Positions 43,281-52,065 of a stretch of DNA of 64,000 nt are shown in pieces. Within the stretch, counting starts at the first letter, position 1. Every line of letters begins with the position of its first letter. The stretch is from JAHRVQ01 sp029941905. Lineage in GTDB: Bacteria; Pseudomonadota; Gammaproteobacteria; Pseudomonadales; Azotimanducaceae. Location of the stretch: assembly GCA_029941905.1 (NCBI GenBank), contig JAPYTQ010000010.1:62001-126000 (forward strand), given 5' to 3'. The notes under the pieces are model-generated. The model saw only the letters and a program-made list of their open reading frames with translations, was not told the origin of the DNA and made no database searches. A program made the translations under genes and the position numbers.

Positions 43281-43444
43281 GGAACCTCTAATCAAGTGCA
43301 TAGTTTCGTCTGGTCTAGGAAGGGGTGAATGGAGAAAAGTTGTTAACACGCTGCACGTTAACAACTTTTCGGAATTCAGTCCTGATGCCGACATGGCGGA
43401 AATAGTGGTGCGGCATACCGACCTTTATCAGAGGTTCCTTAGCT
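43276..43444. repeat. MITE-like element with inverted ends and internal hairpin
   Basis: Left end GCTTAGGGAACCTCTAATCA and right end (inverted) GCTAAGGAACCTCTGATAA, separated by about 130 bp. Inside is a perfect 14-bp inverted repeat, GAAAAGTTGTTAAC (43334-43347) and GTTAACAACTTTTC (43357-43370), around a 9-nt loop. It fills the gap between convergent trmL and secB exactly, encodes nothing convincing, and related ends occur at 43947 and 54135. Confidence 0.72.
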
Positions 43445-43446
43445 AG

Positions 43447-43923
43447 TCAGTGAGTCTCTGATTTTTGTTGTTGCGCATGTGCGTAAATCGCATCAAAATT
43501 AACCGGTGCCAGCATCAGTGCCGGGAAACTACCTTTAATCACCAGGGAATCGATCGATTCCCTCGCGTAGGGGAACAAGACACCGGAACAGAAACTGCCG
43601 AGAGTCTTGCTTAATGGCTCACCTTCCAATCCCTGAATCAGAAAAATACCAGCCTGCTGCACCTCGATAATGTAGACAATGTCATCCTCGCTATTTCGGG
43701 CGGTCACGGTCACCTGCAGAACAACTTCATAGAGGTTGGTCTCCAGTGTTGTATGCTGGGAATTCAACTCCAGGTTAACTTTCGGCTGCCATTGACCCCG
43801 AAAACAATCCGGCGCCTTCGGCGATTCAAACGAGGCGTCCTTGATATAGATTCGTTGCAGCGCAAATTTGGCACCTTCCTCAGCGGATCCGTCTGTATCT
43901 TGCAAGTTGTCTTGCTCACTCAT
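43447..43923 (-). CDS. secB: SecB preprotein chaperone
   Basis: 158 residues. Tetrameric cytosolic chaperone that delivers unfolded precursors to SecA. Motifs: FALQRIYIKDASFESP, QWQPKVNLELN, YEVVLQVTVTA, VQQAGIF, LFPYARESIDSLVIKGSFPALMLAPVNFDAIYA. Gene order rhodanese-grxC-secB is conserved in gammaproteobacteria. The gene is flanked on both sides by copies of the AGAGGTTCC end sequence (43430 and 43947). Confidence 0.96.
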   Translation of the reverse strand: MSEQDNLQDTDGSAEEGAKFALQRIYIKDASFESPKAPDCFRGQWQPKVNLELNSQHTTLETNLYEVVLQVTVTARNSEDDIVYIIEVQQAGIFLIQGLEGEPLSKTLGSFCSGVLFPYARESIDSLVIKGSFPALMLAPVNFDAIYAHAQQQKSETH

Positions 43924-43944
43924 TCTTACTCCGACGCTATATGT

Positions 43945-44217
43945 TTAGAGGTTCCATAGCAGATTGTCGAGCTTTCCCTGGCGCTCCAGCATAAACAATT
44001 CGTCACAACCACCAACATGCATTTCACCAATCCATATTTGTGGTACCGAGGTCCGGCTGGATTTCTCTATCATTTCCATCCTGCGTGATCGATTGAAATC
44101 AACGCCGATCTCCTCAAATTCTACACTCTTCTGTTCCAGAAGGAATCTTGCACGCAGGCAATATGGGCAAAAACGGGTGGTGTACATCACAACCTTGTTT
44201 ATTTGCTGACTCACCAA
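43945..44217 (-). CDS. grxC: Glutaredoxin 3
   Basis: 90 residues. Dithiol glutaredoxin with active site CPYC (about 17-20), TSVPQIWIG cis-Pro loop and GGCDEL glutathione-binding motif. Reduces disulfides and glutathione adducts. The start is ambiguous (TTG 44217 or GTG 44214). The last three codons, Trp-Asn-Leu, and the stop are made by a copy of the GCTATGGAACCTCT repeat end, giving an unusual C-terminus. Confidence 0.93.
   Translation of the reverse strand: MVSQQINKVVMYTTRFCPYCLRARFLLEQKSVEFEEIGVDFNRSRRMEMIEKSSRTSVPQIWIGEMHVGGCDELFMLERQGKLDNLLWNL
43947..43960. repeat. Repeat-end copy forming the grxC 3' end
   Basis: AGAGGTTCCATAGC is identical to 54164-54177 and differs by one base from the right end at 43430-43443. 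On the minus strand it supplies the final codons and part of the stop of grxC. Confidence 0.65.
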
Positions 44218-44225
44218 ACTGGCCT

Positions 44226-44645
44226 TTATCCCTTCACAACGGGCAGATTGCTAGCAGACCACTCCGCCATGCCGCCGGACAGGCGCCTGACATTCTCGAA
44301 TCCCAGTGCCTTTAATTTGCGGCCCACCGTGCTTGAATGCTGACCCATCTTGTCAACTACCACGATTGGCTTTTCTTTCTTGGTTTCTAACTCACTCGCC
44401 CGATTATCAAAACTGCCCATTGGCATGTTAATCGATTCAACAATATGACCCTGGCCAAAGTCCTTACTGTCACGAATATCAACGATAACCGCACCTTCAT
44501 GATTGACCAGCCTCACCAGGTTGCTCGTGGAAATCGACGAACCACCTTGCTTGCCTTCGTTGACCACAAACGCCGCCAACAATGCAAAAAAGACACCCGC
44601 CAGGATGTAATGATTCCCTAAGAATTCGAAGATTTGCTCAATCAT
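44226..44645 (-). CDS. Membrane-anchored rhodanese-like protein without cysteine (YibN-like)
   Basis: 139 residues: N-terminal membrane segment (about 13-30, YILAGVFFALLAAFVV) and a rhodanese domain (GAVIVDIRDSKDFGQGHIVESINMP, LKALGFENVRRLSGGMAEW). The active-site loop reads VVDKMGQHSS where active enzymes have Cys at the start of the loop, and the whole protein contains no Cys. So it is presumably catalytically inactive and may have a structural or binding role. Clusters with grxC and secB as in E. coli and Pseudomonas. Confidence 0.88.
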   Translation of the reverse strand: MIEQIFEFLGNHYILAGVFFALLAAFVVNEGKQGGSSISTSNLVRLVNHEGAVIVDIRDSKDFGQGHIVESINMPMGSFDNRASELETKKEKPIVVVDKMGQHSSTVGRKLKALGFENVRRLSGGMAEWSASNLPVVKG

Positions 44646-44841
44646 GGTTAACGATGGTTGTCACAAATTTAAAGTCGCGCAGTATACACCAAAAATGGAA
44701 GATAGAATTGTGTGATAGCACGACTCATGTGGCAGCACGGCTCATACGGCAGACAATCAGGAGTCTTTCAGGACAGGAAGTGACGAACAGGTTAAAATCC
44801 CATCGAACAAAACCTTCAACCTCTCGGATACCGCTGTTTTT

Positions 44842-46398
44842 ATGTCAGAAAAAACTCCCTATGTTCTTATTATTCTGGACGGTTGGGGTCATCGAGATGA
44901 ATCTGACGCGAACGCAATTCAACTGGCTAACAGTCCGGTGTGGGACGAACTTTGGCGGGATCGTCCCCATTGTTTAATCTCGGGCTCTGGTCCGGATGTC
45001 GGGCTTCCCAGTGGCCAAATGGGAAATTCAGAAGTAGGTCACATGAATCTGGGGGCAGGGCGGGTTGTTGATCAGGACTTTACCCGTATCACCAAATCGA
45101 TCCAGTCGGGTAGTTTTTTCGAGAACCCGGCCATTACGGCAATGGCTCAAACCCTGGCGCGCACCGGTAAAGCGCTACATCTGTTTGGTTTACTCTCACC
45201 TGGGGGCGTTCACAGCCATACAGATCACATAAAAGCCGCAGTAAAACTGGCTTTTGATCAAAACGTGAGTGCAGTGTATGTTCATGCGTTTCTGGATGGT
45301 CGTGACGTACCGCCCAGGTCTGCCATGAATTCGCTCCGGGACATGCAGGAAACTATTCAGCAACTGGCCAAGTCATCCAGCAAAGGCGGTATTGCCACTA
45401 TTATTGGCCGTTACTACGCCATGGACCGGGACAACCGCTGGGAGCGAGTTGTCAGGGCATACGATCTAGTCACGACGGGACAGGCTGAATTTTCCTACAC
45501 CGACCCACAGACGGCACTGAAAGCAGCCTATGCAAGGGATGAATCAGATGAATTCGTCCAGGCCAGCGCCATATCAACAGATGGAAACCCGGTACGCATT
45601 AATGATGGTGATGCCATTTTGTTTATGAATTTTCGTGCAGATCGTGCCCGGGAGATTACTCACGCCTTCGTCGACGACAGTTTTGACGGCTTCGAAAGAA
45701 ATTACAGGCCTGACTTATCTAACTTTGTCACGCTGACACAATACGCCGCGGACATTGACACACCCTGCGCATATACCCGGGATGCCCTGACAAACAGCCT
45801 GGGTGAGTATATCGCCAGCCTGGGTAAGAGCCAGCTGAGACTGGCTGAAACCGAAAAGTACGCCCACGTCACATTCTTTTTTTCAGGCGGTCGTGAAGAG
45901 CCTTTTACCGGGGAATCGCGGAAGTTAATCCCCTCTCCCGCAGTTGCGACTTATGATCTGCAACCATCCATGAGTGCGCCTGAAGTGACTGATATACTGG
46001 TAAAGGCTATAAAATCACGTTCCTACGACCTGATTATCTGTAACTACGCCAATGGAGACATGGTTGGGCATACAGGGAATATCGAGGCCTCAATCGAAGC
46101 TGTGGAATGCATCGATGCCTGTCTCGATAGAATTGTGACTGCCCTGCAAACAGTGGCAGGCCACGGCCTGATTACTGCCGATCATGGCAATGTCGAGCAG
46201 ATGACTGACCACACTACCGGGCAGGCCCACACTGCCCACACCTCAGAACTGGTTCCTCTGGTCTACATTGGAGACCAGCCCATTGGCTTGCGGCAAACCG
46301 GCGGTACCCTGAGTGATGTATCACCTACACTACTAAAAATAATGAATCTGGCGCAACCCGTCGAGATGACGGGAGAATCGCTGGTTGATTCGGCATGA
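44842..46398 (+). CDS. gpmI: Phosphoglycerate mutase, 2,3-BPG-independent
   Basis: 518 residues, alkaline phosphatase superfamily. Interconverts 3- and 2-phosphoglycerate. N-terminal metal motif VLIILDGWG, the phosphoserine region GQMGNSEVGHMNLG, FLDGRDVPPRSA, NYANGDMVGHTG and ITADHGNVEQM. No clear ribosome binding site before the ATG. Followed by envC in the conserved gpmI-envC order; the terminal TGA overlaps a possible upstream envC ATG. Confidence 0.97.
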   Translation: MSEKTPYVLIILDGWGHRDESDANAIQLANSPVWDELWRDRPHCLISGSGPDVGLPSGQMGNSEVGHMNLGAGRVVDQDFTRITKSIQSGSFFENPAITAMAQTLARTGKALHLFGLLSPGGVHSHTDHIKAAVKLAFDQNVSAVYVHAFLDGRDVPPRSAMNSLRDMQETIQQLAKSSSKGGIATIIGRYYAMDRDNRWERVVRAYDLVTTGQAEFSYTDPQTALKAAYARDESDEFVQASAISTDGNPVRINDGDAILFMNFRADRAREITHAFVDDSFDGFERNYRPDLSNFVTLTQYAADIDTPCAYTRDALTNSLGEYIASLGKSQLRLAETEKYAHVTFFFSGGREEPFTGESRKLIPSPAVATYDLQPSMSAPEVTDILVKAIKSRSYDLIICNYANGDMVGHTGNIEASIEAVECIDACLDRIVTALQTVAGHGLITADHGNVEQMTDHTTGQAHTAHTSELVPLVYIGDQPIGLRQTGGTLSDVSPTLLKIMNLAQPVEMTGESLVDSA

Positions 46399-46481
46399 TT
46401 ACTTCCTCCACAAACAGTGTGTCATTTACTCGACAACTGCAACAGCGATCCAACAAACACAACAGCGAACAGGGGTGCAAT

Positions 46482-47690
46482 GTGAGACAACGATCCAATC
46501 CCGGCAGCAGAAGTCGGCTATTGAACACGGTTATTGGCGCAATCATCACCATCTTTCTATTTGTCTCTATACCCGGCTTTTCGGCCGAATCCAGGGATCC
46601 TACGCAGTTGCAAAGAGAGCTAGATACTCTGGAAGCTGAAATCCAAAAGTTTCGTGCCGATCTCGACAGCACCCGTGGGCAACGTTCCGAACTCGAAAAA
46701 GCGTTGGAACTCAATGAAAAAGAAATTGGTGAAATATTAAATAAAATCAAGAAGATATCCGACGAACTCAAGCTCGGGGAAGATAAGTTATCTTCCCTCC
46801 AAAGCGAACAAAAAGATCTGCTTATCCTGAAAAAAAAACAGCAGGTATACATCGCCAGGCAGATTCGAGGATCATTCGAGCTTGGAAATCAGCAATACTT
46901 GAAGGTCGTACTAAACCAGGAAGATCCCAACCAGTTAGCCCGCATGCTGACCTACTACGACTATTTCAACCGTGCCCGTGTCCAGCAGATCAAGTCCTAC
47001 GAAGACACCCTGGTAAAACTTGAAACCGTGGAAGTCAGGATTACCGAGTGGAACAGTCAACTAACGAAACTCTCATCGAGACTGGAAATTCAAAAATCCG
47101 GGTTGCTTACCGTACAGTCCCGGAAGAAGCAGGTTCTCAAGGCACTCAATGTTGAAATCGCAGAAACCGGCAACATCATTGAGCAACGGATCGCCGACAG
47201 AGAACATCTGGGTGCCTTGTTGGAACGTATTACTGCCGGAATCGTTAATTTGCCTTCGCCGGAAGATACCCGGCCATTTACCGAAATGAAGGGCAGTTTA
47301 CTGTTACCAGTGGTCGGTCGAGTCATACAAAAGTTTGGTTCTCAGCGCAGTGAGGGTAAACTGACCTGGGATGGCGTCTTTATTGAGGCCAACGAAGGTA
47401 CACCCGTCCGATCTATTCACTATGGGCGTGTCGTGTTTTCAGACTGGTTACGCGGCTTCGGTTTGTTGCTGATAATCAATCATGGAGCCGGCTACATGTC
47501 ACTTTACGGACATAATCAGGTACTCTATCGCGAAACAGGTGATTGGGTCTCTGCAGGTGAGTTAATCTCCCATGTTGGCAACAGCGGCGGTCAGCTACAA
47601 TCAGGGCTATATTTTGAAATACGCAGTGCCGGAGAGCCGTCAAATCCACAACTGTGGTGTAAAGCTCGGCCGCAAAACAAGGCGGCGTAA
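46482..47690 (+). CDS. envC: Murein hydrolase activator EnvC (LytM-like)
   Basis: About 402 residues from GTG 46482, which has AGGGG six bases upstream and yields a normal signal peptide (hydrophobic core VIGAIITIFLFVSIPGFSA). The frame is open back to ATG 46395, overlapping the gpmI stop by 4 bp, so a longer form is possible. Mature protein: long periplasmic coiled coil (about 30-240), then a degenerate LytM/M23 domain (GTPVRSIHYGRVVFSDWLRGFGLLLIINHG, YMSLYGHN, VGNSGG). Activates septal amidases via FtsEX. Confidence 0.92.
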   Translation: MRQRSNPGSRSRLLNTVIGAIITIFLFVSIPGFSAESRDPTQLQRELDTLEAEIQKFRADLDSTRGQRSELEKALELNEKEIGEILNKIKKISDELKLGEDKLSSLQSEQKDLLILKKKQQVYIARQIRGSFELGNQQYLKVVLNQEDPNQLARMLTYYDYFNRARVQQIKSYEDTLVKLETVEVRITEWNSQLTKLSSRLEIQKSGLLTVQSRKKQVLKALNVEIAETGNIIEQRIADREHLGALLERITAGIVNLPSPEDTRPFTEMKGSLLLPVVGRVIQKFGSQRSEGKLTWDGVFIEANEGTPVRSIHYGRVVFSDWLRGFGLLLIINHGAGYMSLYGHNQVLYRETGDWVSAGELISHVGNSGGQLQSGLYFEIRSAGEPSNPQLWCKARPQNKAA

Positions 47691-47710
47691 TACGAGGTAA
47701 GGGAGTAAAC

Positions 47711-49048
47711 ATGAAACAGTACAACAGACATCTGGTGGCAATTGCCATGCTGGTATTATCTGCCGATAGCTTCGCCTCCGAGGTAAGCCCCGGCGACGGC
47801 GTACAGGTGCCATCTCCTCCCCCAGAGACCAAGGAACTCAAGCCACGCCTGCCACTTAACGAACTCCGCGTGTTTGCAGAAGTTTTCAATCGGGTCAGCG
47901 AAGCTTATGTCGAGGAAATTGACGACCGTACATTGCTGGAAAAAGCCATCAAGGGCATGTTGTCCGAGCTGGACCCGCACTCGGCTTATCTGGACCGGAA
48001 AAGTTTCACCGATCTGCAGGAAAACACCACAGGTAACTACGGTGGCCTGGGTCTTGAAGTTGCCATGGATGGAGGATTTCTGAGAGTTGTTACACCGATG
48101 GACGATACTCCAGCAGACAAGGCAGGTATCGAGGCTGGTGATCTGATTCTGCAACTCGATGATGTGCCGGTAAAGGGTATGTCTCTCAATGATTCCATTA
48201 AATCCATGCGTGGTGAACCTGGTAGCGAGGTTAAGTTGACCTTCATACGCGAAGGTGAGCCAATACCAAAGGAAGTCACTCTCACCCGCGAAGTGATCAA
48301 GGTGGCGAGTGTAAGGCAGAGATTTCTTGAGGATGGCTATGGTTATCTTCGTATCGCCCAGTTTCAGAGCGGCACTGGCGGTGAAGTGCGCGACGCGGTG
48401 AACAAACTCTCAGAGGAGGGCAAGTTATCAGGGTTGATTCTGGATCTAAGAAACAATCCCGGTGGCGTGCTTCAATCTGCAGTCGAGGTATCTGACGCGT
48501 TTATATCTGACGGACTGATTGTTTATACCACCGGTAGATTGCTCAACGCAGACTTAAGATTTAGCGCCACGACTCCGGATTCCACCAACGGCGTGCCGAT
48601 GGTTGTGCTGGTAAATGAAGGCAGTGCGTCAGCATCTGAGATCGTCGCAGGTGCCCTCCAGGACCATGGCAGAGCTGTGATCATGGGAGTGAACACATTC
48701 GGTAAAGGTTCCGTTCAAACCGTACTGCCTTTAAACAACGAGAAGGCGATCAAACTGACGACTGCTCTTTATTACACTCCAAATGGCAGATCAATCCAGG
48801 CGGAAGGCATCGTTCCGGATATTCATGTCGATCGTTCAAAAGTTACCCGATTAAAAAGCAATCCGTTTCGCCTAAAAGAAAGGGATCTTCCCAAGCATTT
48901 GCAAAATGGCAATGGGCATAAGCCGGGTGAAGAAGACGATGATGACGAACCGATCGACCTGGCCAGTACGGACTATCAATTAAACGAAGCGCTGACGTTA
49001 CTGAAGGGACTCAATATATTGGCAAAAAGACAACAACCACAAGGGTAA
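47711..49048 (+). CDS. ctpA: Carboxyl-terminal processing protease (S41 family)
   Basis: 445 residues. Signal peptide (1-23), N-terminal helical domain with LDPHSAYLDRKSF, PDZ domain (about 95-175: PADKAGIEAGDLILQLDDVPVKG), and the S41 protease core with nucleophile Ser in NEGSASASEI and general-base Lys in TFGKGSVQT. Periplasmic; trims C-termini of envelope proteins and murein hydrolases. The C-terminus has an acidic stretch (EEDDDDEP). AAGGGAG ribosome binding site upstream. The stop is 4 nt before the apparent start of the YibQ-like gene. Confidence 0.95.
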   Translation: MKQYNRHLVAIAMLVLSADSFASEVSPGDGVQVPSPPPETKELKPRLPLNELRVFAEVFNRVSEAYVEEIDDRTLLEKAIKGMLSELDPHSAYLDRKSFTDLQENTTGNYGGLGLEVAMDGGFLRVVTPMDDTPADKAGIEAGDLILQLDDVPVKGMSLNDSIKSMRGEPGSEVKLTFIREGEPIPKEVTLTREVIKVASVRQRFLEDGYGYLRIAQFQSGTGGEVRDAVNKLSEEGKLSGLILDLRNNPGGVLQSAVEVSDAFISDGLIVYTTGRLLNADLRFSATTPDSTNGVPMVVLVNEGSASASEIVAGALQDHGRAVIMGVNTFGKGSVQTVLPLNNEKAIKLTTALYYTPNGRSIQAEGIVPDIHVDRSKVTRLKSNPFRLKERDLPKHLQNGNGHKPGEEDDDDEPIDLASTDYQLNEALTLLKGLNILAKRQQPQG

Positions 49049-49052
49049 TCAA

Positions 49053-49847
49053 ATCCTAAAAAGCCTGAATGCTGGTTCATCGCCCCTTGCACTATGGGGA
49101 GTTTTACTCACACTGCTTTATAGCGCGGAGACGTTTGCAGATCAGCCGGTTTATGTGGCCATTATCATTGACGATATCGGTTACAACATAAACCGGGGTA
49201 TACGAGCGATCAATCTTCCCGGCTCTCTGACCTATGCCGTCCTGCCCAATTCACCTTACGCAGAGCTTCTTTCAGAGAACGCCCATCAATCAAAAAAAGA
49301 AGTTATTGTTCACCTGCCTATGTCGAATCTGATAGGCCACCCCCTTGGGCCAGGCGGACTAACAGAATCACTAAGCGAGAACGAATTTCTTGCTGCCGTC
49401 GCCGCTGCTATCAAGAAAGTCCCTCATGCCAGCGGTCTTAACAATCACACCGGCAGCTACCTGACTCAGCAAATCCAACAGATGAACTGGCTAATGGAAG
49501 ACATTAAGCGGAGAAACTTTTTCTTTGTTGATTCAAGGACAACCCCTAAATCTGTGGCACACAAAGTCGCACGCAGAAAGCAGATACTTACCTCGGGTCG
49601 GGATGTGTTTCTGGACAACGACCCCTCTTTTTTTGAGATCGATCGTGCTTTCCATCGACTTATCCAGATCGCAAGGAGAAATGGTACCGCCATCGGCATC
49701 GGCCACCCCTATAGAAATACACTCGACTACCTCGAAATTGCACTACCGCAGCTTCAGCAACAGGGCATAGAGGTTATTCCGGCTTCCAATCTGCTGGCTT
49801 TGCAGCAGATCAGGCGGGTGGAATTGGCGACATTGGCAGCGGAGTAG
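49053..49847 (+). CDS. YibQ-like divergent polysaccharide deacetylase, non-canonical start
   Basis: The recognised domain runs AIIIDDIGYNINRG, VIVHLPMSN, LNNHTGSYLT, FFVDSRTT, AIGIGHPY and matches the divergent polysaccharide deacetylase family (DUF610). The first canonical start in frame is GTG 49155, inside the first beta strand. Upstream, the same frame encodes a convincing signal peptide (LKSLNAGSSPLALWGVLLTL, then LYSAETFA), open back to a TGA at about 49001 with no ATG, GTG or TTG. ATC 49053, 7 nt after AAGGG, is the best-placed start and is given here. Follows envC-ctpA, so it is probably a periplasmic envelope enzyme. Confidence 0.75.
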   Translation: MLKSLNAGSSPLALWGVLLTLLYSAETFADQPVYVAIIIDDIGYNINRGIRAINLPGSLTYAVLPNSPYAELLSENAHQSKKEVIVHLPMSNLIGHPLGPGGLTESLSENEFLAAVAAAIKKVPHASGLNNHTGSYLTQQIQQMNWLMEDIKRRNFFFVDSRTTPKSVAHKVARRKQILTSGRDVFLDNDPSFFEIDRAFHRLIQIARRNGTAIGIGHPYRNTLDYLEIALPQLQQQGIEVIPASNLLALQQIRRVELATLAAE

Positions 49848-49906
49848 TCTTGTCTCAAGGGCAAATTGGCATAGTCCGTAAGAAAGAGTTAGAGTTCAAA
49901 GTGAGA

Positions 49907-50710
49907 TCATTTCAGTAACTGTAATCTCTCAATCGCCCCTTGTAGTTCACTCGCCTTGTCGTACTTTTGCCCATGAACCACTGTCGTCGCGCCTGCGTCG
50001 CGATAGGAATCCAGTATTTCCCGGCATCGATCCGTGTCATTCAGGGGAAGGCCAGACATGACAATAACTTCCGGGTCAGGTTTACCCACTGCCCGGGTTT
50101 GAGTTTTGTAGTCTTCAACAATAGGTTTTAAAACATCGGGTTTCAGTCCCATGGGCATCCAGCCATCGCCATACTTAACAGCCCTGGTAATTGCATGGGG
50201 GTTTGCTCCGCCAATGATGAAGGGGGGCTTTTTTGGCCGGGGACTAAAGATAAAAGGCTGGCCATGTTGGGTGACGACATCGTTGTCGAAGGCGTCGTGT
50301 AGAAATTGCAGCACCCGTTCGGAATCGCTGACCCGTTTTCGTAAACTAATACCCAGCGCCCGGAACTCGCTTCGCATCCAGCCGATGCCAACACCAAGTT
50401 TCAAGCGTCCTTCTGCCAGTTCCTGCAGGGTTGCAATCAGTTTGGCGGTGATAAGCGGGGGTCGATAAGGCAAGATCAATACACCGGTGCCCAGTTTTAT
50501 TTGTTCGGTCCTGGCTGCGAGATATGACAATGTCATTAGAGGATCAAGATAGCGGCCTCCTGAGCCTTCTGCATCGTCGGGCGGAATCGCAATATGTTCG
50601 GTGATCCAGAGTGAGTCAAGACCTGCCTGGTCGGCAGCAATAGCGCAGTCTGTGATTATCTCACGGGTAGACTGCGGGCCCATGTTGCGAACGCTAATAC
50701 CAAGTTTCAT
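49907..50710 (-). CDS. LLM-class (luciferase-like) oxidoreductase, probably F420- or flavin-dependent
   Basis: 267 residues, TIM-barrel luciferase-like monooxygenase fold. LGISVRNMGP, LDSLWITEHI, IKLGTGVLILPYRPP, LKLGVGIGWMRSEFRALG and PFIIGGANPHA are family signatures. Substrate unknown. It occupies the slot downstream of hisA where hisF is usually found, with 17 bp between hisA and this ATG, so it may be cotranscribed with hisBA. Convergent with the YibQ-like gene. Confidence 0.85.
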   Translation of the reverse strand: MKLGISVRNMGPQSTREIITDCAIAADQAGLDSLWITEHIAIPPDDAEGSGGRYLDPLMTLSYLAARTEQIKLGTGVLILPYRPPLITAKLIATLQELAEGRLKLGVGIGWMRSEFRALGISLRKRVSDSERVLQFLHDAFDNDVVTQHGQPFIFSPRPKKPPFIIGGANPHAITRAVKYGDGWMPMGLKPDVLKPIVEDYKTQTRAVGKPDPEVIVMSGLPLNDTDRCREILDSYRDAGATTVVHGQKYDKASELQGAIERLQLLK

Positions 50711-50727
50711 GATTTACCCCAGGGAAG

Positions 50728-51471
50728 TCACTCGTTGTTCCTGACATAGTCAATTGCCTCAGCAAGATCCAGGGTGCCTTCATAGAGCGCCCGGCCGGTA
50801 ATAACCCCGGAAATACCACCATCAACTTTACGCCCGGCTTCCAGCAGGGCCTCGATGTCACGCATGTCGGTAACGCCGCCGGAAGCAATAATGGGTACAC
50901 TGACGCTGTCTGCAAGATCTTTAGTGGCATGCAGGTTGACTCCGCCCATCATGCCGTCTTTGCCAATGTCGGTGTAGACAATAGATTCAATGCCGTCTGC
51001 CTGGAATAACATGGCCAGGCTTTTTACAGATATTTCGGTGACATCTTTCCAGCCGTTTTTAGCGACCATGCCATGTAAACCATCGAGGCCGACAATAATA
51101 TGGTCCGGGAATCGGCGACACATTTCACCCACGAACTCCGGCTCATCGACGGCTTTGGTTCCAATAATCACATAGTCAACGCCAGCTGTAAGATAAGACT
51201 CAATGATTTCCGGGCTGCGAATGCCGCCACCCAATTGTATTGTTAGATCAGGATGGTTACTTGCTATTCTGCCGATAGCATCCTGATTGACCGGTTTACC
51301 TTTAAAAGCACCATCAAGATCAACGAGGTGTAAACGCTGCGTGCCCAGACTCACCCAATGGTCTGCCATTCCCACCGGGTCGTCGGAATAAACGGTGGTC
51401 TGTTCCAGCTGGCCCTGCTTCAAATTGACTACCTTGCCATCCCTGAAATCGATTGCGGGAATTATCTGCAC
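50728..51471 (-). CDS. hisA: ProFAR isomerase HisA
   Basis: 247 residues, TIM barrel with two half-barrel phosphate motifs. Amadori isomerisation in histidine synthesis. IPAIDFRDGKVVNLKQG (catalytic Asp8), QLGGGIRS, VGLDGL, YTDIGKDGMMGG (second Asp) and IIASGGVTD. The GTG start directly follows the hisB TAA with no spacer. hisH, normally between hisB and hisA, is absent. Confidence 0.96.
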   Translation of the reverse strand: MQIIPAIDFRDGKVVNLKQGQLEQTTVYSDDPVGMADHWVSLGTQRLHLVDLDGAFKGKPVNQDAIGRIASNHPDLTIQLGGGIRSPEIIESYLTAGVDYVIIGTKAVDEPEFVGEMCRRFPDHIIVGLDGLHGMVAKNGWKDVTEISVKSLAMLFQADGIESIVYTDIGKDGMMGGVNLHATKDLADSVSVPIIASGGVTDMRDIEALLEAGRKVDGGISGVITGRALYEGTLDLAEAIDYVRNNE

Positions 51472-52065
51472 TTACAGTTTGCCCTTGGTAGAGGGCAGAA
51501 CATCTACCATGCGTGGATCAATCTCCACTGCCATGCGAATTGCACGGCCAAATGCTTTAAATATGGTTTCGATCTGGTGATGGGCATTTTGCCCCTTCAG
51601 GTTATCGATATGCAGGGTGACATGGGCGTGATTGATAAAGCCCTGGAAGAACTCGTGAAACAGATCCACATCGAATTCACCAACCTGTGCCCGGACAAAT
51701 TTAACGTCGAACTCCAATCCAGGGCGACCGCTGAAATCAATGACGACACGAGACAATGCTTCATCCAGCGGCACATACGCATGTCCGTACCGCCGAATGC
51801 CTTTTTTGTCCCCTACGGCTTTGCTGAACGCCTGGCCCAGGGTAATACCGATATCTTCCACGGTATGGTGCGCGTCGATATCCAGGTCGCCATTGGCTTG
51901 GACTTCCAGGTCAACCAGACCATGACGTGCAACCTGGTCCAGCATATGATCAAGAAAAGGCAAGCCCGTTTCAAAGTCGGCTTTGCCCGAGCCATCGAGA
52001 TTAATCGAAACGCTGATCTGGGTTTCCAGGGTGTCCCGACTGACAGTTGCAGTTCGATCCGGCAT
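51472..52065 (-). CDS. hisB: Imidazoleglycerol-phosphate dehydratase
   Basis: 197 residues from ATG 52065 (MPDRTATV); a longer frame to 52134 is not expected in the family. Monofunctional dehydratase with DHMLDQVARHG, the manganese motif HHTVEDIGI, and YVPLDEALSRVVIDFSGRPG. The C-terminal HVTLHIDNLKGQNAHHQIETIFKAF carries the second HH-E set. Stop abuts the hisA GTG. Confidence 0.96.
   Translation of the reverse strand: MPDRTATVSRDTLETQISVSINLDGSGKADFETGLPFLDHMLDQVARHGLVDLEVQANGDLDIDAHHTVEDIGITLGQAFSKAVGDKKGIRRYGHAYVPLDEALSRVVIDFSGRPGLEFDVKFVRAQVGEFDVDLFHEFFQGFINHAHVTLHIDNLKGQNAHHQIETIFKAFGRAIRMAVEIDPRMVDVLPSTKGKL

Noticed and set aside
43228..43446. Short plus-strand open frame (72 codons) extending past trmL
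   Set aside because: Its 3' part is the inverted-repeat element and hairpin, and its start lies inside trmL; no domain or ribosome binding site.
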